Source of the DNA: Streptomyces sp. SDr-06
GTDB taxonomy: Bacteria; Actinomycetota; Actinomycetes; Streptomycetales; Streptomycetaceae
Direction: 5' to 3'
Assembly: GCF_003324565.1 (NCBI RefSeq)
Contig: NZ_QOLA01000010.1
Span: forward strand, 186,001 to 250,000
Length of the DNA: 64,000 nucleotides
Part shown: positions 61,260-64,000 of the stretch, piece after piece
Numbering within the stretch: the stretch's first letter is position 1
Layout: every line of letters begins with the position of its first letter
The notes under the pieces: model-generated
Told to the model about the DNA's origin: nothing
Databases searched by the model: none
What the model saw: the letters and a program-made list of their open reading frames with translations, nothing else
Translations under genes and position numbers: made by a program

Positions 61260-63062
61260 ATGCACTTGCGCCGAAGACTGTTCAGCTGGGTGCTCGCCCT
61301 CCTCAGCTTGCTGATCTTCTCCCCTCCACCGGCTCACGCAGCCGCGGGCAGCGGCAACCTCATCGTCAACGGCGATGCGGAGGCCGGGGGTTACTGCACT
61401 GAGGACTGGGCGGCGGCCACGACGGTGCCCGGCTGGACCACCCAGGCCGGCGGGGTGAACGTGATGTGCCACACCGCCGGTTCGTTCGGGCTGCCCAGCG
61501 ACGGCCATGCTCCGGGTAAGGCCTTCTTCGGGCCAGGCAACTTCGGAGACGGTTCGATGTCGCAGACCGTCGACGTCTCCTCGGCAACCGCCGCGGTGGA
61601 CGGCGGCGGGGTGAGCTACAACCTCTCCGGCTGGCTCGGCGGCTGGACCACCTACAGCGGGTACGCCGCCGTGAGCCTGCACTTCAAGGACGCGAACGGC
61701 CGCCCGCTGGGCGGCATCGCCAAGCTGCCCGCGGTCTCCCCCTCCGACCGGGCCCTCACTACCGCGTTCCTCGCCCGCAGCGCCGCCGGCCCGGTACCTG
61801 CCGGTACCCGCTCGATCCAGGTCGAGGTGCAGTTCCTGTCGACGTCGCACGAGGCCGGCTACCTCGACAACCTCTCCCTCACCCTGAACACACCGGTCAC
61901 TTCGCCGGGCCCGCTCACCCCTCCCGTGTCGAAAGTGCCGGGCTACGACCACGTGTTCATGGTCATGATGGAGAACACCGACTACTCCGCGATCATGAAC
62001 GATCCGGCCGACACGCCTTACATGCACAGCCTCATGGATCAGGGTGCGACGTTCACCGACTTCCACGGCGTCTACCACCCCAGCGACGAGAACTACCTCG
62101 CCGTCGCCGGCGGCGACACCTACACCAAGGGCGCCACCTACTGGCCCAACATCAACTCGCCCCAACGCCACCTGGGCGATTCCCTGGAGGCCGCGGGCAA
62201 GAGCTGGAAGGCCTATGAACAGGGAATGGGCACGCCCTGCAACACCAAGAACAACAATGACAGTTACTACCAGCCCGACGACGCGCCGTTCATCAACTAC
62301 ACCGACGTCAGTGGCAACGCCTCTCGCTGTGCCGCGCACCTCTTCGACACCACGCAGCTGACCACCGACCTCGGATCGGCTTCGACCACCCCGAACTTCT
62401 CCTGGATCGCCGCCGACGACTACTACGACGGCGAGGCCTCCGGCAACGGCAACGCCACCAGCCTCAAGACCCAGGACGGCTGGTTGAAGCAGACCCTTGC
62501 CTCGGTCCTCACCTCCCCCGCCTGGACCCAGCAGCGCTCGCTGCTCATCCTGACCTGGGACGAGAGCAACAACGAGGCGTACAACCACATCGTGACCACG
62601 CTCGTGGGTTCCCAGGGCACCGTCGCGGCAGCCACCACGAGCCCCGCCCACTACGATCACTACGGCATCGCCCGCACCATCGAAGCAGCCCTCGGGCTGC
62701 CCGGCCTGACTGCCAATGACACCTACGCAACGCCCCTCAACACGGCCTTCGCACCGACCACCGGGACGACGCCGACGCTCACCGGCGACCTGAACTCGGT
62801 CGCGTACGGCGGCAACGTCACCCTGCGGTACTCGGTGCCCTCGGCCGCGCAGGCGAGCGCGAAGAACTGGATCGGCATCTATCCGGCCGGTGTGACCCCC
62901 GGCCAGCAGTCGTCCCTGGCCTGGGCATACGCACCCGACTCCAGCGGTGCGGCGACCTTCTCCACCGGCAAGCTGAGCGGGCCGGGCAGCTACGACGCGT
63001 ACTACCTGGCCAATGACGGCTACTCGGTGCTGGCCGGCCCGTTCTCCCTCGCGGTGGGCTGA
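61260..63062 (+). CDS. secreted phosphoesterase (acid phosphatase / phospholipase C-like)
   Basis: 600 residues. A signal peptide ends near AHA (residue 26). Residues about 30-210 form a beta-sandwich, DUF642-like galactose-binding domain (NLIVNGDAEAGGY ... LDNLSLTL). The phosphoesterase domain (about 220-510) has the metal-binding start VFMVMMENTDY, HPSDENYLAVAGG and the late LTWDESNNEAYNH. A C-terminal Ig-like domain follows. It likely releases phosphate from organic phosphoesters outside the cell. GACGAGG precedes the ATG at 61260. Confidence 0.85.
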   Translation: MHLRRRLFSWVLALLSLLIFSPPPAHAAAGSGNLIVNGDAEAGGYCTEDWAAATTVPGWTTQAGGVNVMCHTAGSFGLPSDGHAPGKAFFGPGNFGDGSMSQTVDVSSATAAVDGGGVSYNLSGWLGGWTTYSGYAAVSLHFKDANGRPLGGIAKLPAVSPSDRALTTAFLARSAAGPVPAGTRSIQVEVQFLSTSHEAGYLDNLSLTLNTPVTSPGPLTPPVSKVPGYDHVFMVMMENTDYSAIMNDPADTPYMHSLMDQGATFTDFHGVYHPSDENYLAVAGGDTYTKGATYWPNINSPQRHLGDSLEAAGKSWKAYEQGMGTPCNTKNNNDSYYQPDDAPFINYTDVSGNASRCAAHLFDTTQLTTDLGSASTTPNFSWIAADDYYDGEASGNGNATSLKTQDGWLKQTLASVLTSPAWTQQRSLLILTWDESNNEAYNHIVTTLVGSQGTVAAATTSPAHYDHYGIARTIEAALGLPGLTANDTYATPLNTAFAPTTGTTPTLTGDLNSVAYGGNVTLRYSVPSAAQASAKNWIGIYPAGVTPGQQSSLAWAYAPDSSGAATFSTGKLSGPGSYDAYYLANDGYSVLAGPFSLAVG

Positions 63063-63371
63063 TCCGGTCTCCCCCCTCCGCCACACCCGGCAGCACCGGG
63101 GACGGGGTTGGCTGTGCCGTGGCGGCGTCCGTCGTCGTACGGAATGGGCGAAGTTCACGTTCGAGCAGGTCATCGGCGGGGTCAAGAGCCTGTCGGACAG
63201 GGGTCTCGCACCGGATGTTCGTCCCCGGTCGTGGACGTTGCACCCGATCCTCCCGGCGGGCGACGCGGCCGAGGAACGCGCGAGGCTCGCAGAAAGATTC
63301 GGATCGGGTGCAACCGTGCTGCTCCCCCACGCGTATAGGAGGCGAGATCGCGCTTCACATGGGGGGACTTC
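63063..63371. other. intergenic region with open frame of unknown status
   Basis: A stretch at about 63145-63340 reads a plausible peptide in one frame (EWAKFTFEQVIGGVKSLSDR, then ERARLAERFGSGATVLLPHA) but lacks a start, a ribosome site and recognised family. It may be a gene remnant. The same stretch contains the inverted repeat described separately. Confidence 0.3.
63237..63314. repeat. 14-bp inverted repeat upstream of L,D-transpeptidase
   Basis: GTTGCACCCGATCC (63237-63250) and GGATCGGGTGCAAC (63301-63314) are perfectly complementary, 50 nt apart. In RNA they would close a 78-nt stem-loop ending about 57 nt before the start codon. Confidence 0.75.
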
Positions 63372-64000
63372 ATGTATCAGGACCGTTCTGTCGGCCGATC
63401 CGGCGGCCGGATCGGCGCCGCCGTCACGGTGTGTCTCGTCCTGCTCCCGGTCGTGGGCTGCTCGGCGGGCTCCGACGGGCGCGCGGCTGACGGGGCACCA
63501 GGCTCCCGGGCTTCCGCGGCCCCGGCGAACGCCAAGGACGGCGGCGCCGCAGGCGCGGCGTCGCAGGCACCGAAGGCCTCATCGACGCCCGAGCCCGCCG
63601 CGCTCGCCAAGGCCGAGGTGAACATCGCCGATGGGCAGACGGTCGGTGTGGGCATGCCGATATCAGTCACCTTTCCCGAGCCGGTACCGGCCGCCGACCG
63701 CAAGGCCGTGGAGAGCCTGCTGCGGGTGCGGACGTCGACGAGCACGGCGGGCGCCTGGAGCTGGGTGAAGGACCAGAACCTGCGCGACGGCCAGCGCGTC
63801 GACTTCCGTCCCAGGGCCACCTACTGGCAGCCCGGCACCAAGGTCACACTCCATGTCGGCTCCCAGGGGACGCGCCAGTTCACCATAGGCCGGTCCCTGA
63901 TCGCCTCGGTCGACGTGGACGCGCACACGATGACGGTTCGCACCGAGGGCAGGACAACGCGCATCCCGGTCACCACGGGACGGCCGGGCCTGGACACCTG
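63372..64000 (+). CDS. L,D-transpeptidase lipoprotein, partial (3' end outside window)
   Basis: The first 209 residues are present and the frame is open to the window end. A lipoprotein signal ends in LLPVVGC (lipobox Cys near residue 30). An Ala/Ser/Pro-rich linker and an Ig-like domain (about 80-165: VGVGMPISVTFPEPVPAADR ... RPRATYWQPGTKVTLHV) match actinobacterial Ldt enzymes that form 3-3 peptidoglycan cross-links. The segment SLIASVDVDAHTMTV and IPVTTGRPGLDT is the start of the YkuD catalytic domain; the catalytic Cys lies beyond the window. GGGGGGA precedes the ATG. Confidence 0.85.
   Translation, partial: MYQDRSVGRSGGRIGAAVTVCLVLLPVVGCSAGSDGRAADGAPGSRASAAPANAKDGGAAGAASQAPKASSTPEPAALAKAEVNIADGQTVGVGMPISVTFPEPVPAADRKAVESLLRVRTSTSTAGAWSWVKDQNLRDGQRVDFRPRATYWQPGTKVTLHVGSQGTRQFTIGRSLIASVDVDAHTMTVRTEGRTTRIPVTTGRPGLDT

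Overview
The window is high-GC actinomycete chromosome, almost certainly Streptomyces or a close relative. The evidence is the strong GC3 bias, GTG/TTG starts, a SARP regulator, a WhiB protein, a DUF5709 protein, an XRE-nSTAND-WD40 protein, many secreted enzymes, and repeated leaderless -10 promoters (TAnnnT placed 6-7 nt before the start codon). It reads as accessory or chromosome-arm-like territory: about 45 protein genes in short transcription units, few housekeeping genes, one IS remnant and several decayed genes.

Layout. 0-9.6 kb: a frameshifted membrane-protein gene, a KimA-like APC permease, two convergent serine hydrolases of different beta-lactamase-fold classes, a winged-helix regulator, a NarL-type two-component pair and a secreted PAF-acetylhydrolase-like esterase. 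9.6-18.6 kb: a giant CtpH/CtpI-type P-type ATPase with a possible small metal-binding ORF in front, a GH9 glycoside hydrolase, an orphan CbiZ amidohydrolase and a secreted beta-trefoil lectin-like protein. 18.7-25 kb: a variant leucine-rich-repeat protein, a GNAT enzyme, an IS5-type transposase remnant, a large SARP-NB-ARC regulator and a lipoprotein. 25.2-28.1 kb: a TetR repressor followed by a TetX-like flavin monooxygenase and an alpha/beta hydrolase. The same CGAAC-NN-GTTCG operator occurs once at the repressor promoter and twice at the monooxygenase promoter. 28.2-31.9 kb: a small protein, a methyltransferase, and an AraC regulator divergent from an amidase. 32-36.3 kb: a frameshifted P-loop NTPase coupled to a membrane-anchored periplasmic-binding-type receptor, then a SUKH-like protein. 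36.3-40 kb: a UvrA-like ABC protein and a candidate secreted effector carrying an AGNAAVVQML leader motif and a His/Cys hydrolase-like domain. 40.1-48.8 kb: a large subtilisin divergent from an XRE-nSTAND1-WD40 protein, with an 11-bp inverted repeat between them, then a small coupled ORF and a dienelactone-hydrolase-like enzyme. 49-57.3 kb: a PLP dehydratase, NADP-glutamate dehydrogenase, DUF72, DUF6069, WhiB, DUF5709 and an M20 amidohydrolase. 57.3-61 kb: a decayed flavodoxin gene, then a beta-glucoside-type PTS transporter with its own PRD antiterminator. The PTS leader holds a candidate antiterminator target overlapping a strong T-tailed terminator. 61.2-64 kb: a secreted phosphoesterase and the start of an L,D-transpeptidase lipoprotein that runs off the end.

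How the parts work together. The clearest regulatory circuits visible in the DNA are the TetR-TetX-like regulon and the PTS antitermination switch. Two separate NTPase-centred modules (32 and 44 kb) resemble sensing or conflict systems of multicellular actinobacteria and share a short upstream motif. Two genes (at 79 and 32122) carry the same defect, one base missing in a run of C, which may be an assembly artefact rather than true pseudogenisation.
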